35,151 nt of DNA from Chloroflexota bacterium (GTDB taxonomy: Bacteria > Chloroflexota > Dehalococcoidia > GIF9 > AB-539-J10), in contig JAUWQP010000007.1 of the NCBI GenBank assembly GCA_030611015.1, forward strand, positions 1 through 35,151, written 5' to 3'. The position numbers were made by a program, and so were the translations under genes. Below, piece by piece: positions 8,273-16,341 of the stretch; the first letter of the stretch is position 1, and each line of letters starts with the position of its first letter. The notes beneath the pieces are model-generated. The model was not told where the DNA came from. It saw only the letters and a program-made list of their open reading frames with translations, and searched no databases.

Positions 8273-8706
8273 TGGGTGGATTTCTTGGTGGCCTACTACA
8301 CGGCCGGAGGGCATCTATAATCTTGGAGCCGTCTTGCAGCCAGGGTGACTAATCAGCCCCTTGTCAGTGAACTGGCAGGGGGCTGTGTAAATAGGAGGCA
8401 ACCCACCCGCGCAAAGCCGTGAGGATTTACCTGCTTACTATAGGCATAGGCAGATAGCACACACCATTGGCAGGGCAAACCTGCATGTTTCCGCTGTGAA
8501 ACCACTATGGCGTGAATTCTGCACTTTGAGCTGCTACGCCTTCCGGGGCCTGGGATACCCTCGAACCTGGAGAGAGCACAGCGTAGCGTCTGGGTAGACC
8601 ATATTCTAATCGAGGGGAAAAAGAGAAAAGTGATATTTTGGTGGAACAAGTAGAGAAATATCGCTCGAACGGGTTAACTATGCAGGTCAGTTGAACCTGT
8701 AAGGCG
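8273..8706. other. 434-nt intergenic stretch rich in inverted repeats
   Basis: No gene supported. It holds the hairpin at 8355-8384 and a second possible stem with GCTACGC near 8541 and GCGTAGC near 8581. It lies between the 3' ends of the C11 pseudogene and trpS, so it is not a leader for either. I could not match it to any riboswitch class. Confidence 0.45.
8355..8384 (+). terminator. Strong hairpin, possible terminator without U-tract
   Basis: AGCCCCTTGTCAGT and ACTGGCAGGGGGCT pair over 14 positions, two of them G-U wobbles, with a minimal loop. No T-run follows, so factor-independent termination is uncertain. It lies 80 nt after the C11 pseudogene. Confidence 0.35.
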
Positions 8707-9708
8707 CTACCTGGGTCGCTTCAAATCGGCACGTTGAAGGAGCTTCATTTTTTCTTTAACCTCACCTATAGTTTCTTTGGCTATAGCTTCGGCTCGATCG
8801 GCTCCATCGGCAAGGACTTGGGTGACATAACCAGGTTTGGAGGCTAAACTAGCTCGTCTTTCCCGGAAAGGCTCAAGATTTGAAATGATACTCTTAGCCA
8901 GTACCTTCTTGCAGTCCACACATCCGATGCGCGCGCTGCGACACTCTGAAGCAATTTCCTCTACACGAGCCGGCGTGAAAAAATTGTGGAGGCGGAAAAT
9001 ATTACATGCTTCAGGACGCCCCGGATCAGAGCGGTATCTCCGTGATGGGTCTGTGAAGGCGGTCATCACTCGCTCCCGGATTTCCTGGGGAGAAGCAGCT
9101 ATTTCAATATGGTTATCATAGCTTTTGCTCATCTTTTGTATCCCATCCAGGCCCAAAACCGAGGGAAAGTTAGTTAGCTTCGCCTGTGGCTCAGGAAATA
9201 CAAATCCGAAAAGGGAGTTAAACCGACGCACTATCTCCCGAGCCAATTCAAGATGTGGAAGTTGGTCCTCGCCCACAGGAACAACCTCACCCTTATAAAG
9301 GGCAATATCGGCAGTCATAAGCACGGGATACCCCACCAGCCCATAATTGACGTTATGTGGCTGCATCTTAACCTTCTCCTTAAATGTCGGAACGCGCAAC
9401 AACCAACTTAAAGGAGTCAGCATACCGAACAAAGTATGGAGTTCTTCCACTTGAGGAACATGAGATTGAACGAAGATGATGCTCTTCTGCGGGTCAATGC
9501 CGGCCGCCAGCCAGTCAAGTACCATTTCGTAAATATCTTCCCGAAGGGATTCTGTGCTTTCCAGAGTGGTGAGAGCATGAATATCCACCACGCAATAGAC
9601 ACAGTCATACTCATCCTGAAGGACAATGAAATTCTGTACCGCCCCTAGGTAGTTACCAATATGCTGTTTGCCCGTGGGGCGGAAGCCAGAGAAAACGCGT
9701 TTTTTCAT
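8707..9708 (-). CDS. trpS: Tryptophanyl-tRNA synthetase
   Basis: Class Ic synthetase charging tRNA-Trp. 333 aa, normal for bacterial TrpS. Both signature motifs are present: the HIGH-type GKQHIGNYLGAVQN near residues 13-26 and KMSKSYDN around residues 194-201. The tryptophan-pocket stretch VGEDQLPHLELAREI is intact. The ATG at 9708 gives MKKRVFSGFRPTGKQHIG. It is monocistronic as far as visible. Confidence 0.98.
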   Translation of the reverse strand: MKKRVFSGFRPTGKQHIGNYLGAVQNFIVLQDEYDCVYCVVDIHALTTLESTESLREDIYEMVLDWLAAGIDPQKSIIFVQSHVPQVEELHTLFGMLTPLSWLLRVPTFKEKVKMQPHNVNYGLVGYPVLMTADIALYKGEVVPVGEDQLPHLELAREIVRRFNSLFGFVFPEPQAKLTNFPSVLGLDGIQKMSKSYDNHIEIAASPQEIRERVMTAFTDPSRRYRSDPGRPEACNIFRLHNFFTPARVEEIASECRSARIGCVDCKKVLAKSIISNLEPFRERRASLASKPGYVTQVLADGADRAEAIAKETIGEVKEKMKLLQRADLKRPR

Positions 9709-9909
9709 TTGTTTAAGGCAAAGTTTAGCACACAGTGAAAACAGCTAACAAGGCTAAAGGAAATTAGTAAAAAGTGCTTAATGCCAAATTCGGTTTATCA
9801 TATGCCTCTTAACGTTTTGCCAGCTTGAAGTGAGGGAAAATGCTGTTTGCCGATAGAAAGGAGCATCGTAACACACGCCGTAAGGAGGGATATTGCCAGC
9901 TATAGATTC

Positions 9910-10098
9910 ATGAGATGGGCTGAACCTAGAGAATTAGGCATACTGGCTCAATATGACCAAATACGATATGAGGACATAGACAGGCAAGTGTTGAGTGTTC
10001 ACCCTGTAGTGAGGCTCTGGGAAGTGGTCATGCCATACCTACTTGACATGAACAAAAGTTATAAGCGTTTTTATGATAATCTATATTGTTATCCTTAA
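9910..10098 (+). CDS. Hypothetical protein, doubtful
   Basis: 62 aa from the ATG at 9910 (the ORF track extends to a TTG at 9847). I do not recognise it. It is rich in aromatic and acidic residues, MRWAEPRELGILAQYDQIRY at the start. An AAGGAGGG lies at about 9882, too far for the ATG and not usable by an in-frame start. It could be a remnant or a chance ORF. Confidence 0.3.
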   Translation: MRWAEPRELGILAQYDQIRYEDIDRQVLSVHPVVRLWEVVMPYLLDMNKSYKRFYDNLYCYP

Positions 10099-10182
10099 TC
10101 CTGTGACTCAAGTTGTCGGCTGAGTGAATCAGCAGTATAATCATTTGCAGATGGCCATTTTAATCGGTTTGAGGAGGTCTTA

Positions 10183-10530
10183 ATGTATGTAACCAGGTTG
10201 GATAAAGTCGAGAAAAGTGTTCCTGAAATGGAAGGTGCTAAGGGTATCTATAAGCAGATTCCCTTAGCCAGAAAAGAAGGGGTTCCCACATTCTCATTCC
10301 GAGTATTCACCATTGAGCCAGAGGGGCATACCCCGTTTCATCAGCATGCATTCGAACACATGAATTATGTGATAAGTGGTGAAGGAATTCTGGTCGCTGA
10401 CGATGGGGAACGTGAGTTAAGAGAAGGTGATTTCGCCCTAGTCTTACCTGGAGAGAAACATCAATACAAGAACTCTTCTGAAAACCGGAGTCTGGTCATG
10501 ATCTGTGCTGTCCCGAGAGAATACGAATGA
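10183..10530 (+). CDS. Small cupin-domain protein
   Basis: 115 aa single-domain cupin. The metal-binding motif 1 is visible as PFHQHAFEHMNYVISGEG, with two His and a Glu ligand, and motif 2 as LPGEKHQYKN with the fourth ligand His. The double-stranded beta-helix spans roughly residues 35-110. GAGGAGG precedes the ATG. Functions of such mini-cupins range from sugar isomerases to sensors, and nothing in the neighbours fixes the substrate. Confidence 0.85.
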   Translation: MYVTRLDKVEKSVPEMEGAKGIYKQIPLARKEGVPTFSFRVFTIEPEGHTPFHQHAFEHMNYVISGEGILVADDGERELREGDFALVLPGEKHQYKNSSENRSLVMICAVPREYE

Positions 10531-10716
10531 CAATTCGCGTGGTAACAATCGCTTGCTTTGTCACCCAACATTGCTGACGTTCGTGGAGTGGATTCACGTT
10601 CCACGTGGTGGTGAGCTTGACTGAAAGTAAACCGGCGGTCAGAATTTGGGAGTGTGGAACAGCCTAGCGAACTCTGAGTCTATCTATGGCTGTTATTGGA
10701 AATGACCAAGTAGGGG

Positions 10717-11253
10717 ATGGTGGTTGTGAAGAAAATAATATCGGGTGTCACAATTGAGTGTGTTAAAGGTGATATGGCTTCGCAAGCGGACATTACTGCG
10801 GTTGTGAATGCAGCAAATGCCCAGCTCAGGATGGGAGGCGGAGTGGCAGGTGCGATTCACCGTGCTGCTGGCCCAGGACTTAGCGAAGAATGTCGTTCTT
10901 TAGCTCCAATTGCAGTGGGGGAAGCAGTAATCACCGGTGGGCATAATCTCCCAAACCGTTATGTTATTCACTGCCTGGGTCCAGTCTACGGTACGGATAA
11001 ACCAGAAAACGAACTCTTGGCAAGATGTTATCGGAACGCATTGCGGCTTGCAGAAAAACATGAAATAGATTCAATCGCCTTTCCAGCTATTTCCACCGGT
11101 GCATTTGATTATCCTGTAGAAGAAGCTGCCAGTGTTGCATTTAGCAATGTTTTGGAGATGACCTCGGAGCTAAAATACGTAAAGAGGATTCGCTTTGTCC
11201 TGTATAGTGAGAAGGACCTTGAAATTCATGAAAGGGTATTGTCTGTATTATAG
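10717..11253 (+). CDS. Macro domain protein (ADP-ribose / O-acetyl-ADP-ribose hydrolase-like)
   Basis: 178 aa, essentially one macro domain of the YmdB/MacroD type. Visible: DITAVVNAANAQLRMGGGVAGAIHRAAG (ribose-binding Asn and the Gly-rich loop) and FPAISTGAFDYPVEEAA (diphosphate loop). These enzymes remove ADP-ribose from proteins or hydrolyse O-acetyl-ADP-ribose. The ATG at 10717 touches the AGGGG; the GTG at 10726 (MKKIISG) has better spacing and may be the true start. Confidence 0.9.
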   Translation: MVVVKKIISGVTIECVKGDMASQADITAVVNAANAQLRMGGGVAGAIHRAAGPGLSEECRSLAPIAVGEAVITGGHNLPNRYVIHCLGPVYGTDKPENELLARCYRNALRLAEKHEIDSIAFPAISTGAFDYPVEEAASVAFSNVLEMTSELKYVKRIRFVLYSEKDLEIHERVLSVL

Positions 11254-11381
11254 ATATGCACCGCACATCTCTCGGGAAGGCGTGACGTGTACTCCGTCGA
11301 ACAGGAAGTCAAAAAGACATCTCGGCAACAGCATAGGTGAATCATACTTGTTGACCGACAGTCGACGGAGAACTAAACTAA

Positions 11382-11927
11382 GTGGATGTGAAGAACTGGA
11401 AACATATGCTGTGGATGACGGCTTTGACAATCCTGTGTATCATCTGTTTCCCAGTAAACCCCCTTGTTCTGACAGGAGTATTGGAGCCCGATTTCTGCCT
11501 AGCTTCATTTATTACGGGTTGGGTGGTCTGGGCGATTGGTATGGTGCTAGTCATGGCGCCAATAGTGATGTTCCCAAGACGGGGTGGTGTACCTAAAGGT
11601 AAAGCATTTGTCCATACCACGCAACTGGTGGACACAGGCATCTATGCCATTGTCAGGCACCCCCAGTATTTGGGTGGAATTCTATCAATATTTGTTGCTA
11701 CATTGCTGTTGTATCCTCACTGGCTATTTGCTGTCTTAGGTATACCAGGAGCTGTAATTCTATATTGGAGCAGCAAGGAAGAGGAAGAACGCTTGATAGA
11801 ACGGTTTGGTAACGATTATCGTGCCTATATGCAGAGGGTTCCCAGAATAAATGCCATCTTGGGCGTTATCAGGTTAATGAATAGAAGGAGCCAAAGATCG
11901 CAAGGTACTTGGCGTACATGGGCGTAA
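11382..11927 (+). CDS. Isoprenylcysteine carboxyl methyltransferase-family membrane protein
   Basis: 181 aa with hydrophobic spans at about residues 9-30, 43-62 and 100-125. The SAM-binding signature of the ICMT/PEMT superfamily is clear: TGIYAIVRHPQYLGGI near residues 86-101, followed by EEEERLIERFGNDYRAYMQRVPR, the conserved C-terminal E...FG..Y..Y segment. Bacterial members methylate small lipids or unknown substrates at the membrane. It starts with GTG at 11382 behind GGAG; GTG at 11388 is an alternative. Confidence 0.85.
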   Translation: MDVKNWKHMLWMTALTILCIICFPVNPLVLTGVLEPDFCLASFITGWVVWAIGMVLVMAPIVMFPRRGGVPKGKAFVHTTQLVDTGIYAIVRHPQYLGGILSIFVATLLLYPHWLFAVLGIPGAVILYWSSKEEEERLIERFGNDYRAYMQRVPRINAILGVIRLMNRRSQRSQGTWRTWA

Positions 11928-11963
11928 TGTTGTCACATCTGAATATTCAAGGAGCAGTAACAA

Positions 11964-12594
11964 GTGGCTAAAGAAGTACGCTTCCAGATGGGAAAGGACA
12001 AAATAAGAAAACGTCTCATTAAATATACGAGGGAGGCATTTAGTTTGATCCCACGAATGGAAAAGCCTCGGATTCTCGATATTGGCTGCGGGTTCTGGTG
12101 TCCCAACTCTGGAACTGGCAAGGTTAAGTCGGGGAGAGGTGATAGGAATAGATATAGACCAACCTGCCCTGGATAAATTTGCTGCAATGATTGCAGAGTC
12201 AGGACTCAGCGACCGGGCTAAGGCCTTGAATTGCTCTCTTATTAATATGGATTTCCCGGAGGAGACCTTCGATATTATATGGTCGGAAGGCTCCATATAC
12301 GCCATCGGTTTCGAGAAAGGGCTCAGGGAATGGAAACGGTTTCTCAAACCAGGTGGTTTTATGGTTATACACGACGAGCAGGGTAATATAAGTGAGAAAC
12401 TGGAACAGATATCTAAATGCGGTTATGAACTGCTGGGCTCCTTTTTGTTAAGTAAAGAAACCTGGTGGATTGAATATTTTGCTCCCCTCGAAAAGTTGAT
12501 TACTAAAGCTCAAACAAAATATTTCGGCATTATCCCATTGGAGAACGTATATGGACAAACAGAAAACCGTGAAGGTGAATGCTTTAGTAGATGA
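11964..12594 (+). pseudogene. SAM-dependent methyltransferase with +1 frameshift
   Basis: Two overlapping ORFs make one class I methyltransferase. Frame one starts at GTG 11964 (GGAG upstream) and reaches motif I as ILDIGCG. It then shifts. Removing one G from GGG at 12090-12092 joins it to SGVPTLELARLSRGEVIGIDID, completing motif I and the acidic strand-2 end. Downstream, MDFPEETFDIIWSEGSIYAIGFEKGL and RFLKPGGFMVIH are normal motifs. The joined protein would be about 209 aa. Cause: a real one-base insertion or a sequencing/assembly error in a G run; everything else looks intact, so a recent event is likely. Confidence 0.85.
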
Positions 12595-12919
12595 TAGGAT
12601 AGCCGTCTTAATTTCGGCATTGTCGGATTTTGACAATGTATATACCTATGAAAGCTGCGAGAATAGTACATTAGGAGCTTATGTTTGTTTACATTATGGC
12701 TCACCTGCAGAACCACTGCTAATGGATACGGTGCAATTTGCTGATTTTCTAGCGAAAGTCTTGGATGGCATAAATTGCACCGTATCCATTGAATGGCTCA
12801 CAAGATTAACTATTGTCTTGAAACTAAACCCAGATGCGATTTCTGATGTTGCCTCTAGGTTGGTTTGCCATAAGACTGCGTTTGAGTATGACAGGCATGA
12901 CAAAGCACTTGGCAGTTAG
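12551..12919 (+). CDS. Hypothetical protein containing a 19-bp inverted repeat in its coding DNA
   Basis: 122 aa, unrecognised. The ATG at 12551 has GGAG 8 nt upstream and overlaps the methyltransferase frame by 44 nt. The protein is a mix of alternating hydrophobic strands with no clear motif. Its 3' end overlaps the convergent HNH gene by 65 bp. A perfect 19-bp inverted repeat covers part of the coding sequence, encoding MDTVQF and INCTVS on either arm. Confidence 0.6.
   Translation: MDKQKTVKVNALVDDRIAVLISALSDFDNVYTYESCENSTLGAYVCLHYGSPAEPLLMDTVQFADFLAKVLDGINCTVSIEWLTRLTIVLKLNPDAISDVASRLVCHKTAFEYDRHDKALGS
12721..12790. repeat. Perfect 19-bp inverted repeat with 32-nt spacer
   Basis: AATGGATACGGTGCAATTT (12721-12739) is exactly the reverse complement of 12772-12790. 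It sits inside the hypothetical ORF 12551-12919. No target-site repeats or transposase are nearby. Confidence 0.9.
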
Positions 12920-13097
12920 ACAGGACTGGCTTACCAAACTTATTGATATGATGGTATTCAGCATCAGTGTAACTTGAAAATGTGGTCGGACATTTAACTG
13001 TACTATGAGCAGTACAAGTCACTCGGTTACATTGGCATTTATAGTTCGCCTGTTTGCACGCTTCAAGTTTCACGCTCTCAGGGAATGGGTCAGCCAT
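12855..13097 (-). CDS. Small HNH endonuclease-like protein
   Basis: 80 aa. Four Cys in KCQCNRVTCTAHS and CQVLCHACH look like zinc ligands, and the core YHHINKFGKPVLSNCQVLCHACHTQ matches the HNH beta-beta-alpha-metal motif (HH...N...H). Stand-alone HNH proteins of this size are usually DNA nicking or homing-type nucleases. AAGGAGGTGAT precedes the ATG, and a near-perfect promoter sits just upstream, so it is probably expressed. It overlaps the convergent gene 12551-12919 by 65 bp. Confidence 0.75.
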   Translation of the reverse strand: MADPFPESVKLEACKQANYKCQCNRVTCTAHSTVKCPTTFSSYTDAEYHHINKFGKPVLSNCQVLCHACHTQTQSYGKPT

Positions 13098-13120
13098 AAT
13101 ATCACCTCCTTCATATATGA

Positions 13121-13148
13121 ATTATAACACTAAGTTAGAGGGTGTCAA
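13121..13148 (-). promoter_or_regulatory. Consensus promoter for the HNH gene
   Basis: On the minus strand TTGACA (13148-13143), a 16-nt spacer and TATAAT (13126-13121), followed by AAGGAGG and the ATG at 13097. Confidence 0.8.
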
Positions 13149-13194
13149 GATGAATACTATTGTCATTCTATGAGACATGGATTAGAATAGATGT

Positions 13195-13515
13195 GTGTCC
13201 ACAGCAATCGTAGAGCGACATATTAATAGCATGCGGATGGAGTACAGGTGTACAATATGGTTCTGCAAAATACTAATTATTATGCTTATTGGTGGTGGGT
13301 TATTTATTGCATGTATTGCGATAGAACGCCAAGATTGGCTTAAATTGGTTTATGAAGGCTTTATTGTTCCAGTTACAATTGGTCTTATGAAGCTTCACAG
13401 TTGGGAGACAAAGAATTATGTTGACTTCACCAGCAAAGTAAATGATGCTCAGCTTATTGGGAATAGCCAATCAGTTTGGGCAAAATTAATTCGCTTAGCA
13501 AAAATTGGAAGATAG
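13195..13515 (+). CDS. Small membrane protein, unknown
   Basis: 106 aa from GTG 13195; in-frame ATGs at 13231 and 13237 are equally possible starts. Two hydrophobic helices lie at about residues 22-44 and 50-66, and the C-terminal half is soluble and basic. Not recognised. The next gene starts 16 nt downstream, so it may form an operon with the two hypothetical genes that follow. Confidence 0.5.
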   Translation: MSTAIVERHINSMRMEYRCTIWFCKILIIMLIGGGLFIACIAIERQDWLKLVYEGFIVPVTIGLMKLHSWETKNYVDFTSKVNDAQLIGNSQSVWAKLIRLAKIGR

Positions 13516-13531
13516 AAAGGAGGTAATTGCT

Positions 13532-13759
13532 ATGAAATTTCGATTCTTTAGGACTGGAGAGGAGGCATGGGAAAAGGTGAAAGAAAAAATACTAAAGTCA
13601 ATAGAAGAAGAGGAAAGAGAAAAAGCATCCATATTTATTCAGGGTGCTGATAGTACTCTTTTCGCCGATGCAGGGCAAGTAGAAGAGCCTGGTAAGAATA
13701 TCTTGGTGACAGTCAATGCAAGCGATTCTGGACTTGCGGGCAAAGAAGGTGCAAAATGA
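13532..13759 (+). CDS. Hypothetical small acidic protein
   Basis: 75 aa. The track start is a TTG at 13505; the ATG at 13532 has a perfect AAAGGAGGT upstream. The first half is a charged helix (EEAWEKVKEKILKSIEEEER), and the C-terminal half is polar. Its stop overlaps the next start (ATGA), indicating translational coupling. No family recognised. Confidence 0.6.
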   Translation: MKFRFFRTGEEAWEKVKEKILKSIEEEEREKASIFIQGADSTLFADAGQVEEPGKNILVTVNASDSGLAGKEGAK

Positions 13760-14175
13760 AGCTCTCTGACGCATCCAAGAAAGCTCTCATTGATGAATTC
13801 GGGTATATAGCCCATAGATTAAGGAAGGAAAGTGAAATACCAAACAAACTATATGTTTACTCTGCTGCGTATGGTGTAGCGTATAGGGTCTTAAACATGG
13901 AATTTGACCCTGAGCTTGTACTGATACATAACATTCTACGTAATACCTATACACAAATTAATAGTACATTCGGTAGCATCATAGCGGGACCAGAAAAGGT
14001 AATAACGATTCCTGAAGGTTTATTTAGCTTTCTAGCACAAAGTTTGCAAGATTTAGCAGATATGATATCGAAGGGCGAAGATACCACTATCCCATTGGGG
14101 AAAATCGCAATTGCTGCATATGCTACAACTGGCAACGGTTATTATTTATACCAAAAGGGAATATTGAAACTGTAA
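13756..14175 (+). CDS. Hypothetical protein
   Basis: 139 aa, mostly alpha-helical by composition, beginning MKLSDASKKALIDEFGYIAH. Coupled to the previous gene by a 4-nt overlap. No recognised domain and no signal peptide; residues about 87-130 are mildly hydrophobic. The pair probably functions together. Confidence 0.6.
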   Translation: MKLSDASKKALIDEFGYIAHRLRKESEIPNKLYVYSAAYGVAYRVLNMEFDPELVLIHNILRNTYTQINSTFGSIIAGPEKVITIPEGLFSFLAQSLQDLADMISKGEDTTIPLGKIAIAAYATTGNGYYLYQKGILKL

Positions 14176-14178
14176 ACA

Positions 14179-14301
14179 ATGGCAAAGATAAAGGACTCTA
14201 AAATTGGGGAGGTAGCAACTACAAGGCGAGACTTCAAAGCTCTCCTAAAGAAAGCCTGCGGACAGAAACCTAAATCTTCTCCAAAACAGTCAAAAACATA
14301 G
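14179..14301 (+). CDS. Possible 40-aa ORF abutting the IS element
   Basis: MAKIKDSKIGEVATTRRDFK and 20 more residues, basic. It starts 3 nt after the preceding stop. The last 14 codons lie inside the predicted IS1595 element, so the reading frame is probably a gene truncated by the insertion and given a stop by the IS. Too short for the ORF track. Confidence 0.4.
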   Translation: MAKIKDSKIGEVATTRRDFKALLKKACGQKPKSSPKQSKT

Positions 14302-15154
14302 GCTTCTCGTCTTTGCGGTGATTGTATCTAAACATATATTCGTCAACGTAGCATTGTAAGTATTTCTGGCTCACGGCATGATACACGCCACTAATACCAC
14401 GTTTTAACACACTCCAGAATCCCTCAATGGTATTAGTGTGTGCATCGCCCAAAACCCAGACTTTAGAGGAATGGTACACTCGCTTATGATGGTAGCCTTG
14501 CTTCTTTAATCTCCTGTAAACACGGAATTCGTCAGTGTAAACCATACTACCAGGTATCACATGCTCTTTAATGATAGGATAAACAGTATCTCCTTTTAGG
14601 TTTGGTGTTACAGTGGCGGACACATCGCCCTTGCGTTGAGCTATACCGAGCACTGTCGACTTGCCCTCAGCCCCACGCCCACGCTTGCCATGTTTACGAC
14701 CGCCGATATAGACTTCGTCAACTTCTACCTCTCCAGACATTGAATGTGGCGAATCTTGGTATAGAGTGCGGATTTCCTTAAACATACGCCAGGCTGTCTT
14801 ATAAGTAACGCCTAATTCACGCTGTAATTGCTTGGCTGATATTCCACACCGAGTAGCACTCATTAAGAATATGGCATAGAACCACGAGGTTAACGGTGTT
14901 CTGGAACGCTCAAATATAGTGCCTACCATCGGGTGAACATGAGTACCACAACGATTACATGAATAGACTGGCAAGTTAGATAGCTTGGAATGGTTTGTTG
15001 TTTTACTGCACGTTCTACAAAATATACCGTTAGGGTAACGACAGGTCTTTACCCATTCTAAACAAGCATTATCACCGGGGAATTGTTTGTTAAAATCGGC
15101 TATAGTATACTTATTCATGTTTCACCTCACAATCATACTGTAGCACATCTGTCC
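14260..15154 (-). mobile_element. IS1595-family insertion sequence
   Basis: One transposase gene bounded by GGACAGA at 14260 and its inverted copy ending at 15154. The inverted ends agree only partly (GGACAGA, then scattered matches). The 8 nt flanking each end do not match, so no target-site duplication is visible: either the ends are a few bases off or the flanks have rearranged. About 0.9 kb, normal for the family. Confidence 0.7.
14270..15118 (-). CDS. IS1595-family transposase
   Basis: 282 aa. An N-terminal zinc ribbon is visible (CRTCSKTTNHS...YSCNRCGTH, residues about 34-58), then a helical DNA-binding region (GISAKQLQRELGVTYKTAWRM). The DDE core follows with EVDEVYIGG, VYTDEFRVYRRL and the HTNTIEGFWSVLKRGISGVYH segment that carries the last acidic/amide position of the IS1595 (ISXO2-like) domain. 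The ORF is unbroken from ATG 15118 to the stop 10 nt from the element end, so it is probably functional. Confidence 0.93.
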   Translation of the reverse strand: MNKYTIADFNKQFPGDNACLEWVKTCRYPNGIFCRTCSKTTNHSKLSNLPVYSCNRCGTHVHPMVGTIFERSRTPLTSWFYAIFLMSATRCGISAKQLQRELGVTYKTAWRMFKEIRTLYQDSPHSMSGEVEVDEVYIGGRKHGKRGRGAEGKSTVLGIAQRKGDVSATVTPNLKGDTVYPIIKEHVIPGSMVYTDEFRVYRRLKKQGYHHKRVYHSSKVWVLGDAHTNTIEGFWSVLKRGISGVYHAVSQKYLQCYVDEYMFRYNHRKDEKPMFLTVLEKI

Positions 15155-15165
15155 ACGGTTGTCAA
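15137..15165 (-). promoter_or_regulatory. Promoter for the IS1595 transposase spanning the element end
   Basis: On the minus strand TTGACA (15165-15160), a 17-nt spacer and TACAGT (15142-15137). If the element ends at 15154, the -35 box belongs to the flanking DNA and the -10 box to the IS. Confidence 0.5.
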
Positions 15166-15342
15166 GGGGATAATAGCGAAATATTTTAATAACCTGGAGG
15201 TTCTTGAAGAGATTCAGCAAGCTCAAGAGGAGCTGGATAATTTCAAGAAAAATCCTGAGCTTAATAGCTCTGTATGCTTTGTTATGAAAAGGAAATATTG
15301 ATGTAATCAATCGGCGGGGACAATCTACAAAGTAGTTACGTT

Positions 15343-15474
15343 ATGGGGATTTTTGAAGCTATACTGCGAAACGCTCAAAGAACCAGAGAAATGTTAAAGC
15401 AGATTCTAACAGATTACAAGAAGGGTCTAATTCACCATCCAGAAGAGAACTTTGCTAACCTTCTAGCAGGCTAG
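15343..15474 (+). CDS. Possible 43-aa ORF, unknown
   Basis: MGIFEAILRNAQRTREMLKQ and a further 23 residues, amphipathic helical. No clear ribosome-binding site and no known family; it may be part of the same broken gene as the preceding coiled-coil fragment. Confidence 0.25.
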   Translation: MGIFEAILRNAQRTREMLKQILTDYKKGLIHHPEENFANLLAG

Positions 15475-15489
15475 TAGCGCATACCGGAT
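15474..15489 (+). repeat. 16-bp direct repeat, copy 1
   Basis: GTAGCGCATACCGGAT, identical to 18857-18872. The two copies bracket the rubrerythrin-to-iscU block. Confidence 0.8.
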
Positions 15490-15702
15490 AAAAGGTAAGA
15501 CTTTGAGAAGACTTTCGCTCTGGCATATTTCAACAAGCTAGACATCGAACTTAGACCCCGTCCAATCAATGCCCGAAGGCTCTTGTTGACTTTTCAAGAC
15601 AATTAGAGTACTTTTCTCAGCATTCCCATGAGACATAAATCACATACATAAGGCTATCTCACGATTTACAATCAACTTAAACAGAGCGAGAGGAAGTATA
15701 CT

Positions 15703-16206
15703 ATGAGTAATACCAGAGATAATTTGGAGACTGCTTTTGCTGGAGAAAGCCAGGCTAACCGTAAATATTTATTCTTCGCTGAAAAGGCTGAACAGGAAGG
15801 GTACAAACAGATAGCAAAGTTGTTTCGTGCCGCAGCCGATGCCGAGACAGTGCATGCCGGAAATCACATGAAGGTTATGCAAGGAATAAAATCAACGAGA
15901 GAAAATCTGCTAGCTGCAAAGGGTGGCGAGAACTATGAGTTTACTGAAATGTATCCTGAATTCATAAAGCAGGCTGAGGCCGAAGGCAACGACAAAGCCA
16001 AAAATAGCTTTGACCTGGCAAATAAAGTCGAGCAGATTCATCATGGTTTGTTTACCGCTGCCCTAAGCAAGATTGAAAAGGGTGAGACTATCGGGGAGAA
16101 ACCAATCTACGTTTGCCAATATTGCGGCAACACGGTTGAGGGGGAAGCCCCTGAAAAATGTCCCATCTGCGGAGCACCCAAGAAAATGCTCAAGCTCATA
16201 GAGTAG
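15703..16206 (+). CDS. rbr: Rubrerythrin
   Basis: 167 aa. The N-terminal ferritin-like four-helix domain carries the diiron Glu/His ligands (ESQANRKYLFFAEKAEQEG, DAETVHAGNHMK, EGNDKAKNSFDLANKVEQIHHG). The C-terminal rubredoxin-like domain has two CxxC pairs, CQYCG and CPICG. The enzyme reduces hydrogen peroxide to water with electrons from rubredoxin-type donors in the cytosol, a standard oxygen defence in anaerobes. The ATG follows a GAGAGGAAG site. It lies 136 nt upstream of tusA, so a separate transcript is possible. Confidence 0.96.
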   Translation: MSNTRDNLETAFAGESQANRKYLFFAEKAEQEGYKQIAKLFRAAADAETVHAGNHMKVMQGIKSTRENLLAAKGGENYEFTEMYPEFIKQAEAEGNDKAKNSFDLANKVEQIHHGLFTAALSKIEKGETIGEKPIYVCQYCGNTVEGEAPEKCPICGAPKKMLKLIE

Positions 16207-16341
16207 ATTAGCTCGAAAAAATCCCGGTGCGCGGCAGGAAAGCTGGTGGAGGGACTGAGTAAGACGACGCGGTTGGAACAATTCTTTACAGCTCTTCATG
16301 GCTACAGCGGTACCTGCAGGTTTATATGGAGGTGATGCGAA

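Larger units (their letters stand above)
15155..15702. other. 548-nt stretch right of the IS with small coding remnants
   Basis: On the plus strand an open frame around 15165-15301 reads EVLEEIQQAQEELDNFKK, coiled-coil-like, with no start of its own; it may be the rest of a gene cut by the IS. A 43-aa ORF follows (15343-15474), then the 16-bp repeat copy at 15474. No RNA gene seen. Confidence 0.4.

Noticed and set aside
8390-8650. Possible riboswitch or structured RNA
   Set aside because: Several stems, but no match to cobalamin, T-box or other classes I know, and it lies between two gene 3' ends.
11195-11596. 133-aa plus-strand ORF
   Set aside because: Overlaps the end of the macro-domain gene and the ICMT gene in another frame; composition not protein-like.
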